Assembly (NCBI RefSeq): GCF_030247195.1
Contig: NC_080670.1
Span: forward strand, 214,570,546-214,634,545
DNA length: 64,000 bases
Direction of reading: 5' to 3'
From: Topomyia yanbarensis
Lineage: Eukaryota > Arthropoda > Insecta > Diptera > Culicidae
Shown here: piece by piece, positions 31,630-52,199 of the stretch
Numbering within the stretch: the stretch's first letter is position 1
How the letters are laid out: each line of letters begins with the position of its first letter
The notes under the pieces: model-generated
What the model saw: the letters and a program-made list of their open reading frames with translations, nothing else
What the model was told of the DNA's origin: nothing
The model's database searches: none
Position numbers and translations under genes: made by a program

Positions 31630-31848
31630 AAGGAACAAACCAACAGCATTACAATAGCATTATATCAGCTTTCTATTTGCTCTATAATGGCACTAAATGC
31701 ACATGTCAAGCTCAGCTTTATATAAGTATAGAGAGCAAGCGATAATGCTATATTTCGGCTGTGCATTTATGCATTATTAATGCTAATATAGAGCTTTATT
31801 GCATTGTTAATGCTGTATTGGAGTTTAATGCTTATGGTTACTTGGGTA
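31630..31848. repeat. MITE-like AGCATTA/TAATGCT palindromic segment
   Basis: AGCATTA and TAATGCT words recur in both orientations (at least eight times). The left part ACAGCATTACAATAGCATTAT is roughly inverted in TGCATTGTTAATGCTGTATT. The right end GGTTACTTGGG-TA equals the terminus of the MITE at 47951-48072. The left terminus is not clear. Confidence 0.5.
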
Positions 31849-31859
31849 AAACCACATGG

Positions 31860-32865
31860 ATCTGTTGAAATATTCAACCAAGAAATGAAATATTAGTCAC
31901 AGATATGGACGTACTCAAAAATATATAATTCGTTGATATGCAAAAAGCACGTGCAAAAATAGGAAGCGTCGAAGGAAGTGCGTGCTAGAAGACTTTTTTT
32001 GTGCTCACCAATCGAAAATCAGGGATAGCCTATTTAGCTGCTTTGTTCCACAGTTTTATTGTATTTTTCTTTGGTTGCTACCTCCTATTGGCATAATTAC
32101 TTTGTTACCTCATTTCGTTACATAACAGTATAGAAAAACTGCTTTAAGTCCTGTGTTTTGTCATCCATTACCACGGAGGTAAATTTGGTCAAATATTCAC
32201 AAAAAAAATTTCAAACAAGTTTTTAGACCTCACATTCTGTCTATCACTATAATACAGAACCGTCATTACCTTGAATGACTTCATTCCTTAATGATGCTGC
32301 AAATTAAGCACAAACACTTTTAACTTTTTTATTTTCCTAGCAACACTGTGACACTATTGATGGTGCATATCAGCCAAGCTTTTCTAGAAATATTTGACAT
32401 CCCTGATTTTTGACTGCGCAAAATATCCTTTCTAACACACACTTCTTAGGACACTATTCCTGAAAGCGCTTCTTGTATATTAAAATATTATTTATTTTAA
32501 GATAGAACAGACATACGTCCGTATCTGTGAAAAATATTTCATTTTTGGTCGAATTGTTCAAGAGATCTGGTGTCAAGATTTTGTCGCGATCAAGCTCACT
32601 CAAAAAATGAAATATTGGTTTCTGGAAAAAATCTATTGCCGTGGAGTTAGATAGATTCTTCACTGGGAACTGTTCGATGCTGAAAACTGGCTCAAGATAG
32701 AAGACATTTTCGGGAGAAAATTCATCGACGGAAAACAACAGTAACACTGTTAAGATAACTAACTACCAACTTCAGCCAAAGGTAAACTAGAAACTAGTAT
32801 CACCAAGTCAAAAGGCAAAAAAAACCTGCGATTGTTATAAATTGAGGGTGAATGTCATAAATTGA
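31860..32865. other. No gene recognised
   Basis: AT-rich non-coding. A 97-aa minus ORF (32454-32747) is Phe/Asn-rich with no domain recognised. Confidence 0.4.
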
Positions 32866-33005
32866 CCCTTATTTCCAGGGCGGCCTAAGTTTTTCAGTGC
32901 ACTAAACCGAACAGAGCCACAAAAGAATATATAACTTACCGACTTTTATTCCACTGTCTTCTCCGTTGTCTCTACTAGGCAGAAAGACTTTACGACGAAT
33001 TGGTG
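32866..33005 (-). repeat. LTR-like tail, copy 4, minus strand
   Basis: Reverse complement contains GGAATAAAAGTCGGTAAGTT and, further on, ACTTAGGCCGCCCTGG..AAGGGTC, matching the tail at 10401-10535 and 10912-11060 in opposite orientation. Confidence 0.65.
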
Positions 33006-33010
33006 TCGCG

Positions 33011-34200
33011 GGGTGGTCACATCAAATTGCATCACGAAAAAACGCTGCAGAAAATAACCCATTGGGTATTTTCTCTTGAAAATTTGGGTAGAGGTAGTTT
33101 CTAAGAGTATTGTTTAGACTTTATTTTATAGCTGTCAGTTTTTCGAAAATTGGAAAAAAATTGCGTCACTCGAAAATCGTGAATCTTTTTTTACGCAAGT
33201 ACCTGGAAAATCCTCAAAATCGGGACATCGGAAAACAACTCGGAATCGTGCAGTAACCGATGAGTTGTGTGAGTGCATGTTACTACCAAACTCTGAGCCT
33301 CGAACGGAAGGAGAAATGCGGTTAGAATGGATGTTCTATTAAAGATCAAGATCACAAGCGTGTAGTGAAAGCGTTTGAGCGGAATCCCAATGGTTCGGTT
33401 GAATTTGTCCAAGTCTTTCGTTCAGAGATCCAAGGACCGGGAGGAACTGCATACGTAAAAAGTGCAAAAGGCTTTATATCTTGACGAACGGCAAAATTCG
33501 GTGGGAAAGTCACGGATCTTGAAGCCAGACGCTGACGAAACCTGATTGTGTCATCATGGATGATGAGATTTACGTCAAGGCGGAAGCTTCCAGGGCTACT
33601 GTTCTTCACCGTCCAGCACAAGTTTGATGTTCCGGAGAAAGTAAAGAAGCAGAAACTTTCAAAGCTTGCCAACAAATATCTGATTTGGCAAGCGATGTGC
33701 TCATGTGGTAAACGGAGTGCTCCGTTCGTGACTACCGGAACTGTAACTTCAATGAGTGTCTATAGAAGCGTCTGCTTCCTCTGTTGAAGCAACACGAAGA
33801 ACCCCTGATCTTCTGGCCGGATCTAGCTTCGTTTCACTGTTCCAATGTTGTCCTGGAGTGGTACGAAGCCAACGATGTCACTTTTATACCCAAGGACATG
33901 AACCCCCTAACGCATCGGAACTAAGGCCCATCGAAAAATACTGGGCAAATCTGAGGAAGAAAAATTGGGTTTCCAAACAGAAGAAGCTGCAGCCAGATGT
34001 TGCACAGAACCAAATAAGGGGGGGGGGGCTTAAGCGAAAAGTGCGAGCGTACGGTTATGGTATTGAAGTTGAATGAATTAAATATGTCTGCTAATGCTTA
34101 CTAATAGGTTATATTTTAATGTCTGAAAGTTTGAGAAGGATCGGTCCACTACGTAATCTTCTACAGATTTTTCCGTGATGCAATTTGATGTGGTGCACCC
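33011..34200 (+). mobile_element. Decayed DD37E Tc1/mariner transposon, both ends present
   Basis: The left end GGGTGGTCACATCAAATTGC..CACG and right end CGTGATGCAATTTGATGTGG..CACCC are inverted copies over about 40 bp (right arm about 34161-34200). They enclose a transposase pseudogene. Length about 1.19 kb, typical for the superfamily. Flanking TA duplication is not preserved at the left end. Confidence 0.82.
33330..34075 (+). pseudogene. DD37E-type transposase pseudogene
   Basis: The N-terminal helix-turn-helix part reads HKRVVKAFERNPNGSVEFV near 33350-33405. The catalytic region has VIMDDEIYVKA (first Asp, 33548-33580), LLFFTVQHKF, KYLIWQAMCSCGKRSAPFVT, then FWPDLASFHCSNVVLEWYEA (second Asp) and LRPIEKYW (Glu). 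Restoring the one-base deletion near 33907 would place 37 residues between the second Asp and the Glu, the DD37E spacing known from mosquito elements. All three acidic residues are still encoded but in different frames, with stops at 33505-33507 and 33784-33786. Not functional. Confidence 0.85.
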
Positions 34201-34560
34201 TTTAATTGGCCAGGAAAGTTAGTGATTAGCTTCCCGTTCTCCAGCGTCGCAATTGTTCCCGAACTACGGGCTAACACTTTCGTGGGAATGTAATTTTGTG
34301 CACTCACACACTGGCTGGAGATTGTCCAACAAAAAGTTATATCGAGCGGGGCACAAAAACTTGTACCGGTTCGAACTTTTTTGACGTTTTCCTTCCTTCA
34401 ACGATGTAAACAACTCTCGCCCGCTGAATGGTGAATATTCAGCACTCGTGTTCGTCAGCAAGAGGAGTGACGTGCCTAGCAAAGCCTATGTTAATAGTAT
34501 CCAAATGTTGAACAAAAATTTCTTCACCTGTCTATATTGATAAAAATCTTTCCCATACGC
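34201..34560. other. Spacer, no gene recognised
   Basis: No gene; a 72-aa minus ORF (34264-34482) shows no domain. Confidence 0.4.
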
Positions 34561-34564
34561 AGAC

Positions 34565-34890
34565 TTCCCATGAACATCGACAATTTTGTACCTGTGTACA
34601 AAATTTCGTACACGAGTTCAACTTCAAACATGCTTCGTCTCGATGTACAGGTTCACCTCGAACATCGAGCGGTGTACAAACTCTAGTTCAAACATCCGTG
34701 TACGTACATCGGGTGCGTACACGAAAACAATTTGCACAAGGCCAATAAAGTGAGAAAGAGAAAACTAGTGCCTCGAACCTACGCCCCACGTGTACGTACA
34801 TGGAGTTCGGTTGTGCAGGCGAACATGTGCACGTGTTTAGATACGAAATAGCGTGTTTGATTTCGTACACGAAGTGTGGGTTTAATATGA
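34565..34890. repeat. GTAC/GTGTAC-rich segment
   Basis: GTACA/TGTAC words (GTGTACAAA, CGTACACG, CGTGTACGTACAT and variants) occur more than ten times in about 330 bp in both orientations, together with repeated GTTCAA/TCGAACAT words. Suggests a palindromic repeat remnant of unknown type. Confidence 0.5.
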
Positions 34891-35176
34891 GCACAGAACC
34901 ACAGCGAACAATGTGTGCGATGTGCATACGCTAAAACAAATAAAATATGCAACTAATATTATGAAGGGTACAGAACAGTGCTCAGCATAATGTTACATAA
35001 ACAATACACTCTACGGAGTGTATAGTACAAATTTGGTTATTGTTCCACCCGTTGACAAATTGTTACCCTGACGGATTACACTTTATGTCAAGTTGTTCAG
35101 CATGTCCGGATCGTTTCACGTCTCGACAGGTGCTGAGGGTTTCCACCCGGACCCGGGTTTGACCCGGAGACTTTTA

Positions 35177-35225
35177 ACCCTTTGCGGCGCAGTGGGACGT
35201 ATACGTCCCACCTACTTCTTCTAAG
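35177..35225 (+). mobile_element. piggyBac-like end (TTAA + CCCTTTGCGGCGC)
   Basis: TTAA (35175-35178) is directly followed by CCCTTTGCGGCGCAGTGGGACG, and a perfect 20-bp palindrome GTGGGACGTATACGTCCCAC lies at 35193-35212. TTAA targets and CCCTTTG ends characterise piggyBac-like elements and their MITEs. No matching inverted end was found downstream, so this is a solo end or the partner has decayed. Confidence 0.55.
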
Positions 35226-36338
35226 TTTTTATTGTATTTCTAGTTAGCGTTGACAAATAAATACGAATTCTAGTCCTGGAGATCTAAATTTTTTTGCAAA
35301 TATCTCAAACATAGAACTAAATAATGGATTTTTTGCAGAATTTTTCGGTCAGTTTAAAAAAAAATTATCAAGATATGCATAAATGGAGTTTATTATTATG
35401 TTGGTCGATAAAAGATTTTGAGAGACAGGTATAACTTCTCAACTGGCATAAAAATAGGTTATGTGGTTTTTGAAGTAGCTGATTGCGATTCAGATAACAG
35501 AATTTGAAAATTCAAAATGACGGCTGCACAATGGCAGCAATTTTTTTTTACGAAATTTGCGAATTTTGTTACAATGAGCATAAAACTCGCTTCACGGAAG
35601 TTTTTTGGGGTCGCTGATTTTGATTCTGTCATCAAACCCCCCAAAAAACATGAAATTTAACCAAGCACAGTCGCCATATTGGATCCGCCAGGGAGAAAAG
35701 CTTTGCTCCTTTGTTGTGACTTCCCTTGCGACTGTGATGACAAATAACCGGTTTTTTTTGCGGCAGACACCGCAGTGTGCTTCCCAGGTGATACAGCTTG
35801 CTTGCCTACTTCACTCTACTTCTCCTGTTAGCTGTGTCAGAGGGCAATCCTTGTTCGGCTTATCCTCCACAGCGAGGGTGGCTGGTGCTTTCCGATTTTT
35901 TTGTGGTTAGTCAAGAAATGAAATTCCCACATCTATCTAACACGACAAAAAGGTTCGCAAATGCAAAAAATCTACAGCTTAATGAGAGAAGGTGAAAATC
36001 CGTCAATTTTGGTAATCGTTACCTCGACGAGCTATAAAAAGAATGTAAGAGCTTGTCTCATTTAAACTCAGCTGGTATTCTCGTTTTCCTATAAAAGCAT
36101 ATCCCAGAACAGTAAAAATCTTCGGGTTAAAGCTTCAATTGGAGATGGCAACCCTAGGTGCCGATAATTGCAGCAGACCTAGGTAGGTCCGTTATACGGC
36201 GATTGTTGGACAGTGACCAAAAAAGGCTCTATAGATAAAGCACGGTAGATTTACATTAAAGAAGAAATGCAAAAACGGTAGATTCAAAAGAATGAGGATA
36301 TGGAGAAATGGAGGAGGTTTAGGTTTAGTCGGTAAATA
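35226..36338. repeat. AT-rich region with a diverged direct repeat
   Basis: Two blocks about 145 bp apart share GCTGATT.CGATTC / GCTGATTTTGATTC, then AAA..CAAAATGACGGC / AAACATGAAATTTAACCAAGC-like order (35475-35540 and 35612-35690). No gene recognised; 101-aa and 65-aa ORFs at 35605-35995 lack domains. Confidence 0.35.
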
Positions 36339-37971
36339 CAGGGTGTTTGGTTCATGGTTAAGAATCTCTCGGGGGGTGATAGACTGCCATATTTGGAGAA
36401 AAAAATTGTTCTACACATACCATCAAATCTCAACCGTTACAGAGTTATTGAACTTTTTGTGTAAAAAACTTATTTGTCTTAAAATACCTCTAACTTTAAA
36501 AGTATACTTTGTATTTTAAATATTTTAGTTCCATTCGAAAGGTGAGAATTTCGAATTTGAATTTCGCATTGAGTGATGCCCTCACATGTTTCAGCTAATG
36601 AGTTTAAGTAGCCTTTTTAAAGTAATTTATTGAAAATAAATAATTTTAAACGATTTTTCGTTCATTTCTTGAAAATGCTAATAGTTAACCTCATCATTTT
36701 CATAATTCAGATTGTTGGTTTTGATGAGCTGCTTAATTCGTTCTTTGACATGATACACTTACCTTTTCTTATTTTCACGATTTTGGGTTATTCAACTTGG
36801 ATATTTTTATCTCATTTTCACTAGTACCAGCTCTAATTGAAAAATTATGGCACTTATTGTACTTTTTTTTCTTTTTATTCGAAAGCCAGGAAAATTTTAC
36901 AGTGAAAAATGTATTAATATCTTTCAGTTAAGTGAATTTAGTATTCTCTTAAAAGTAAATTAATTTAAAGTTAGTGCTATTATTAGCATTTTCGTTATTT
37001 TTCTTAAAATAGTAAATAATAAACATCATCATTATTATCATGGAAATAATGCATCTCAGCAAGTTATACAGTTCTTTCTTTGACTCCATTCAATTATCTC
37101 TTTTGGTTTCGACGCAAAATCGTTTTTATCACATCGTTTCATATGCAAAAATAACGATTTTGAACCCACTACATTTGTGGCGAGCTCATGCTGTGTTAAC
37201 TATTAAATAGCAGCAAAATGAAAAGAGATATAGACAAAGTGTCAAATAAAAAGTTATAGAGAACATTAAGGGGCATCAAATGAACAATAGTAACGATAAA
37301 TTTTGTTGATTAATAATTAGAGTAATTAAAAAACTCCAAAAAGCACAAATTTTGAGTTATTTCGTTAGTAAAAAATCATTTAGTACACTTAACTAAAGGA
37401 TATTTGTACATACACTGATAGGACATTTTCTCAGCTTTCCAATGAAATCTTGTAAATAATGATATAAAGAATATTTTTTAGATTAGAGTCTTTTAAGCAC
37501 TTACAAGTCGGTTACAGGAAAAGTATAGTAATGGAATTACAAATAAATGAGAGGAGATAGAAATATGACGTCCAAGAACAAATTATGAATCGTCCTAAAA
37601 CCCAACTTTTGGATAATGGATATTGCTATAATCATATTTCATTATTTCGAGAAAATTAGCAAAAACCTCCTCAAAAACACTAACTTTTAACTACTTTACA
37701 GCTAAAAGGTAATTAAAACTAATTACTTAAAAGATATGAGATCACCATTCAATAGGAAATTTTCTCACCTTTCGAATGGAACTGATATATTTAAAATACA
37801 AAGTATACTTTTAAAGTTAGAGGTATTTTAAGACAAATAAGTTTTTTACACAAAAAGTTCAATAACTCTGTAACGGTTGAGATTTGATGGTATGTGTAGA
37901 ACAATTTTTTTCTCCAAATATGGCAGTCTATCACCCCCCGAGAGATGCTTAACCATGAACCAAACACCCTG
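36339..37971. mobile_element. 1.63-kb non-coding element with ~210-bp terminal inverted repeats
   Basis: The left end CAGGGTGTTTGGTTCATGGT (36339) and right end ACCATGAACCAAACACCCTG (37971) begin near-identical inverted repeats of about 210 bp (to about 36549 and from about 37757). TA flanks both sides (36337-36338, 37972-37973). The interior is AT-rich, without ORFs above about 65 aa, and contains a partial direct echo of the arm junction (TTTTCTCAGCTTTCCAATG near 37430 versus TTTTCTCACCTTTCGAATGG near 37760). A solo relic of the same terminal repeat is at 22420-22545. TA duplication suggests Tc1/mariner-type mobilisation. Confidence 0.9.
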
Positions 37972-37973
37972 TA

Positions 37974-38845
37974 TACTGTAAAGTATCGCGGTAAGAGTCG
38001 AACATTACCATGAACCCGAGGCAGTGGTGTCTTTTGAAAATTAAAAACCAGAGTATGTCCTAATTTGTCAAGCTGAGTTGATTGGTACACAAAATTCGGT
38101 CCTCGGAAGAAATCTGTAGTTTCTTTTCTGAGTTCAGGAAGAAATTAAACAGCAGGGTTAGAATTTAACTAATTTTTGTATTCAAATAAAAACGGCACAA
38201 GTCTTCATTTTGAAGCTGTGTAGGCTTTGAAAGTTGGCGAATACGAAACAGCAAGGATATTTAGATAACTCATCTTCAAACAGTTTCACGTTTCCTTCAA
38301 ATTTGATCAAAATCTGCATAATGACTCCCTTGCTTACCCTCACTATAGTGATTAGACCCTCAATCAATCGTTCTAAAACGTTCCTACCGAAAATTTTCGC
38401 ACCACGTGCCGTCAACCTTCTTCCAATCGCTTTTCTCACTTCTCACGTGCGTAGGTATTGGTAACACCCCAAAAAAATTACTACGCAATGGATGAGGGTT
38501 GCGATACCCCGTCCCAGAATCAGATGTGGTATGGTCGGCGGCGGCATGAGAAAAGACAGAGCGGAGAAGCGATTTCCGCAATTTAGAAAGATCAAAGACA
38601 GCGCTGAATTTTCGGACTGCGTGAGTGTGTGTCTGCTATGTGGTGACACGCGCGCGTGTATTTTCCTTCTCCCATTCAAGTGGAGTGCATTGACCTTATT
38701 TTCGTTTCGCACACCTTTTTCGTCCTTTCGGGCACGTCCCGTCCTTTCCCGTCGTTGTCGTCATCGGTTCGGGGGGTGTGTAGCTGTGTGTAATTTACAC
38801 GGGATTTGGCTAGTTCATTCATAAGGCTGGACTCAGGGAAAGAAA
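37974..38845. other. No gene recognised
   Basis: Several overlapping ORFs on both strands (60-110 aa, 38182-38858) show no domain and shadow one another. 38480-38780 is GC-richer than its surroundings. Confidence 0.4.
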
Positions 38846-41800
38846 TAAAACGTAGCAAGCGGGGAACTGTTGTTCTTAAACTGTTTTATTTGCTTTTATT
38901 ACCGTTTTTCCTCTTTTTCTAAAATGACATAAAAATCAATTAAATAGGTTTTGTAGCTTACTTTCCATTAATTTGGGGATTTTTGAATACTGATAATATT
39001 TATTTTTTTGTTAATTATTAAGTTTACATATTTGTTTGCTGTTTGTTTTTTTCTCTGACTGTTCCGTTCGAATTATTTGTTTTGCTTTGTCCACTGAAGA
39101 GTAAAAATAAACGATTGATGCATGCTTCCACATGGTTTATTTCTGCCTTATAAAACTTCAATTTTCTCTATACAATTGCCATTAATATAGATTTTTTTTT
39201 TCATTTTTTCATCAAAGAGTACTGAAACAATTATAGTTTTTTTTTCTTCTGTTGTTCGTCTGTTTGTTCTGATACAATGCTAATAATGAAATTTTTCGCT
39301 TTCCTAAATAGGCTTAACTCGACTAACCGACACAGGTTTAAATGCAGACAAAACGGCCAAGTTCCCCCGGCGGGCGGGTCGGGTTTGACGTTTGCCAGCA
39401 AGAAGATATTTTCGGATATTCGCGTGGCAGACTAGACTACTAGGGCTACTACTACGATACAGGGGGAACTTTCGGATCTAAGTAAGCGTATGTTCGTTTG
39501 TCGCAGAGCAAAAAGAGAGACACAGAGATGATTATTGTGGAAAATTTTCCTACCCATCGTCGTCGTGGCAAACGTCAAACCTTCCCGATTCGGGTTCACA
39601 ACGGGTCTATCTCTAACTATACTCTCGGGTTGCAGGTTGGATGCTTTCAACTGCGAAAGTTAATTTTATTTAAATGTCATTCTCTCTCTCTCTGACTCTG
39701 ACTATTTGCGAGAGTGAGTGTGTGTGTCATCTGCCCTAAACATGGATGGAGATTAGTTTTGTATTTTATTACTGCTTGTATAGTTTCTTTTTCGAATCGA
39801 ATCGAATTGTCATTTTTTTTAACCTTCGACGGTAAACAAAGAGGGGTTTGTTTTGTTCGGGACAACCGAATCGGAATTTGGGACTGCTTTTTTTTCTTCA
39901 ACATAGACGCTAGACGCTAGAAATCGGTAATGTCATCTTTTTTTTTGTTGGTGTTGCTCTCTTGCTCTCTCCCGATTGTGTTGTGTTGTGCCCCCACATT
40001 TTCAGCAAATGGACGCTTCCGTTACCTTCCGCTGCCTATAATGTTGTTTTGCTCGTTGTATTCGTTGACGTTTCGGTTCGCGCGGGTTGGTTTCTTCACG
40101 GTCGGTTTCGCGGTACGCGCCGTTCTGTGACTGTTGGAAATCTTTACGTATTGGTTGTTCGGTTTTTTTTTTATTATTAGCATGTATGGGCTGTTCGAAT
40201 TTCACTGAATTCGGATTCGGTTTTCTTACACGTGAGTTTTAAAAACTTTTACATCCAGTCTCATGGTTTTTTGCGACCTACTTTCTCTTGCTGATCGGGA
40301 TTATTTGCTTTTGCCGTTTTCTTGTTATGACCTAGTTCTAGTAAAATAACAGTTTGCTTTTCTTGTTTTGCTCTCGCGCGGGAGAAGAGAGGGGTACAAA
40401 TTGCATATTTCCTGTAAATGGATAGTGTTTTTTCTGCTTTACTGCTACCAGTTTAGGGAAAAAATACTGGCTACCATTGAGAAATGAGTTGTAAAATTGG
40501 AATAGTAGATTCTCTACTGGTTCTTCTCGCTCTCCTGTCTTTTTGCTTCCGTGTGTGAGTGTTTGGGTTCTTTTTCATTATGAATGATAATAGAATAGTT
40601 TCGTTTATAATAATATGCAAATATAACATGTATTTTATAATTTTCTTTAATTTCCTTTACTTTTCTTGTCTTTTTTTGAGTACATAAAATTCAATATCAA
40701 TACTAATGACAAGTTTGCTCACCTTGTGTTGTGTTGCTTGCTTTTGTTTCCGTGGTTCTGAGTGGGTGTTGGTGTGTGTGTCTTTGTCTCCGCATGATTC
40801 CGTGTGATGGGCAACCATCTTCACTCGCATGTATGTATGTGTGTGCGTAAGTTAAGATAGAAAAGAAAGGTCAAATCATTCAATAAATACACTTACACTA
40901 AACGTTACCCCATTTGCGCGTAGTTTTTACTCTGCGTGTTGAATTATTACATTTTTATTTGAGTTGTTGTTGGGTGGCAATCGAATGGCCTAAACTGATC
41001 CGATAGAAGCAAGCAAGAAAACGTACGCGACCTTCGCGCTAATGCCTTTATTGTACATTAGTGTGTATGTGTCAGAGAGTGTATTGATTGTTTTCCGTGT
41101 CCCGCTCCGCACTGTGTCTGATCATGTCAACAAACAGCAAAGCTTCCAGTCAAACGATTGTTTGTGTGTGGGTGTGGTATGTCTGTTGAGTGTGTGTTTG
41201 TGAATCTCCTCTACTACTTTTTTGTTACGCAATGATGAGTAATGACATAAATTCACCGATAAGAGTTACTTTTCTTAACACATATACGCTTGCTGCTCGG
41301 CTAATTATATGAATATATATCTAATCAATAAAATTTTGACTAAAATGGAGGAAAATATTTGTTTTTTGTTTAAGTTTACGAGTAAAATCATTGTTCTTCC
41401 GTTCCCGCTCCACATTTAATTTAGTTTGCCTTGGTTTGCTAATACTTTGTTTGATGAATTGATTTAGGTTTTTTTTGTTGTTTGCGTTTCAAGCTGGAAA
41501 CGAGAACCCAAAGTTATAGGAATTGTAAACAACTTGCACCGGATGCAAAAGAATGTGCGTTCCTTTCCTGTCTGCCTCTTCGATTTGGGTCAGAGCTTCC
41601 CGGTCTAAGCTTAAGGGTTTTAGGATTCTAAGCGCAATGAGATTGGTTGTTTAGTTTTTCTTAAACTTAGCTCCATTAATTAGAATTTAGCTTTTTTGTT
41701 CATATAAAATAATCACGAATATAAACACTGATATATGAAGAAGAGAGAAAAAACCCACTGAAGTAAAATTTCACTACCAACATTTTTTTAGTTCTTTTAC

Positions 41801-43644
41801 ATATTTTTGTAGACGTCAAATTTAGCTCAAATTCATGCTTGAAACGAGTACGAGCCGTACGTAAAAAATTTGCTTAACTTCTAAAACATAACACTAAATA
41901 AATAGCAGTACGGTACATTTGCCTTATCATTGTTTAGGTTTTTTTTCTTGGTTTTGTCTTCACTAGAATTCGTCAAATCATTCCCAAAAAACAAAAACGG
42001 AAAACAAACGTCAAACACAAAAGGAAATCAAATTGACTAGGATCCGTTATTCTTTTTTTTTTTGGTTGTTGTCTTGTTCTAAAACTACATAGAGAGAGAA
42101 GGAGTATAAGTTTGGGGGTTTCGGACTGACAGCGATAGGAGCGATCGATTATAAATTACACAGTTTTAAAAAAGTGAGATTATTTGCGGCTTGCGTGATG
42201 ATTAATAAGATAAATATACTAATAAAGAATGCTTGCGGTTAGGTTTGTGAGTGTAAAATTCAAAAATCCATCGATAATTACAGCGTTATTTTACCGTTTT
42301 GAGTTATGTTTTCATATATCGATTAAATAAATTACCGTTAATAAATATACGTTTTCTAATTATAAGATTGACTCAAAAACGAACTTATTACACTTCCCTT
42401 TCTTTCTTCCTTTCCTTACAAGTTACGCGTTGTTTATGATTTTTTGTTATTTTCTTCTTCTGCTACTGCTGCTGCTGGTTTGATGCCATTTATTGAAACA
42501 TTCAAGAATAAATTAGTATATAAATAAATAGGTTTTATTATTTAGATTAGTTTCAATTTTAGTTTACGAGATCATTCAGTCTTCGCTGGGGAGGGGGGCG
42601 AAAACGACGTCACACGGCTTGCTGCGATGACTGTGGTCGGTCGTCGGTGTAGCCGCCACTCCACCGAAAGCACCGCTCAACCACCAAAATCGGTCGGATA
42701 GGGTCCCCAACTTGTTTCCCGATTCAATTTGGCTAATATTTATTTATTATAGAGTACCATTCTAATACAATATTGCACATTTATATTCGTTTTTTTCTCT
42801 TTTATTAAGGGTTTTAAGTTCTGTGGCTGTGTGTGTGTGTGTTAGTTAAACATTGAGCGTTCGGTAAAATTCGCTAGTACTTTTTTTCTTCTTCTGTTTC
42901 GTTTTGTTTAAAGCAGGGACCCGAACCTACGGTGCTTGGCGCTACCGACAAAACAGCCGGTCAGTTCATGTGCGCACGTACGTGCGCCGTTCTCCCAGCG
43001 GAAACTAATAACAATTAATTTGTCTTAAGAGCCTTTTTCCTTGCGTTAAATGATTCTGCTATCTTATGCTGCTTCACCAGTAATGTCGACTTTCGCGCTA
43101 AAGAGATGCTGATTTTGTTTTTTTGCTAGTTTAGGAAATATCAAATGGTTTTTTTTCTTCTATATACAATATTTTTGAAATATTATTGCACCTTTCTGTT
43201 GTTTCACTTCGTCTTCGTATAATTTCTTTAATAAATTTTTATTATAATATCTCATTGATTCACTTGATATTACGTCTGTCTCTCTCTCATATCTGTCTAT
43301 CTGCTGAACGTTTTTTTTGTTTTGCTTTCGTTCGTTGAGTTGTGGAATGATATTTCCTCTTTTTGTTCGGTCGGATCGGGCACTAACCAAGGTGAAGGTT
43401 AAAAGTCAGAAAACAAACACAGAACACTGCAGGTCTCGTCTGTCGTCTCGTTCGACGGTAAGGAACGGGAAGGGTAAAAGAAGAAAGATGGATGTAGGAC
43501 GTGGTCGACTTGACAACGAGTGTTTTTTTTTCAACCTTCTGTTTTGTTTGTTTCGCGTGAATGTGTGTGTGTGTGGTTGGTGTGTTCACGTGGGCTGTTC
43601 TTCCATTAGAGGGAACAATTGGAAACTTAAAATTTTTCCCATTT
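38846..43644 (-). other. Putative long 3'UTR of the ELAV/Hu gene
   Basis: Downstream (minus sense) of the ELAV stop, about 4.8 kb of T-rich plus-strand sequence, so A/U-rich in the transcript. It holds many short TG/CA and GTGTGT runs, no recognisable transposon and no supported ORF. Minus-strand AATAAA signals cluster near its distal end (TTTATT at 38885-38890 and 38895-38900). Neuronal ELAV/Hu mRNAs are known for very long 3'UTRs. Extent inferred, not proven. Confidence 0.5.
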
Positions 43645-52190
<8,546 letters not shown>

Positions 52191-52199
52191 GAAGGAAAA

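Noticed and set aside
38182..38858. Small genes in overlapping ORFs (60-110 aa)
   Set aside because: Frames shadow one another on both strands and none contains a recognisable domain.
42573..42735. Alternative ELAV coding exon
   Set aside because: An open minus frame exists, but no matching splice site or RRM-related sequence could be shown; kept only as a finding.
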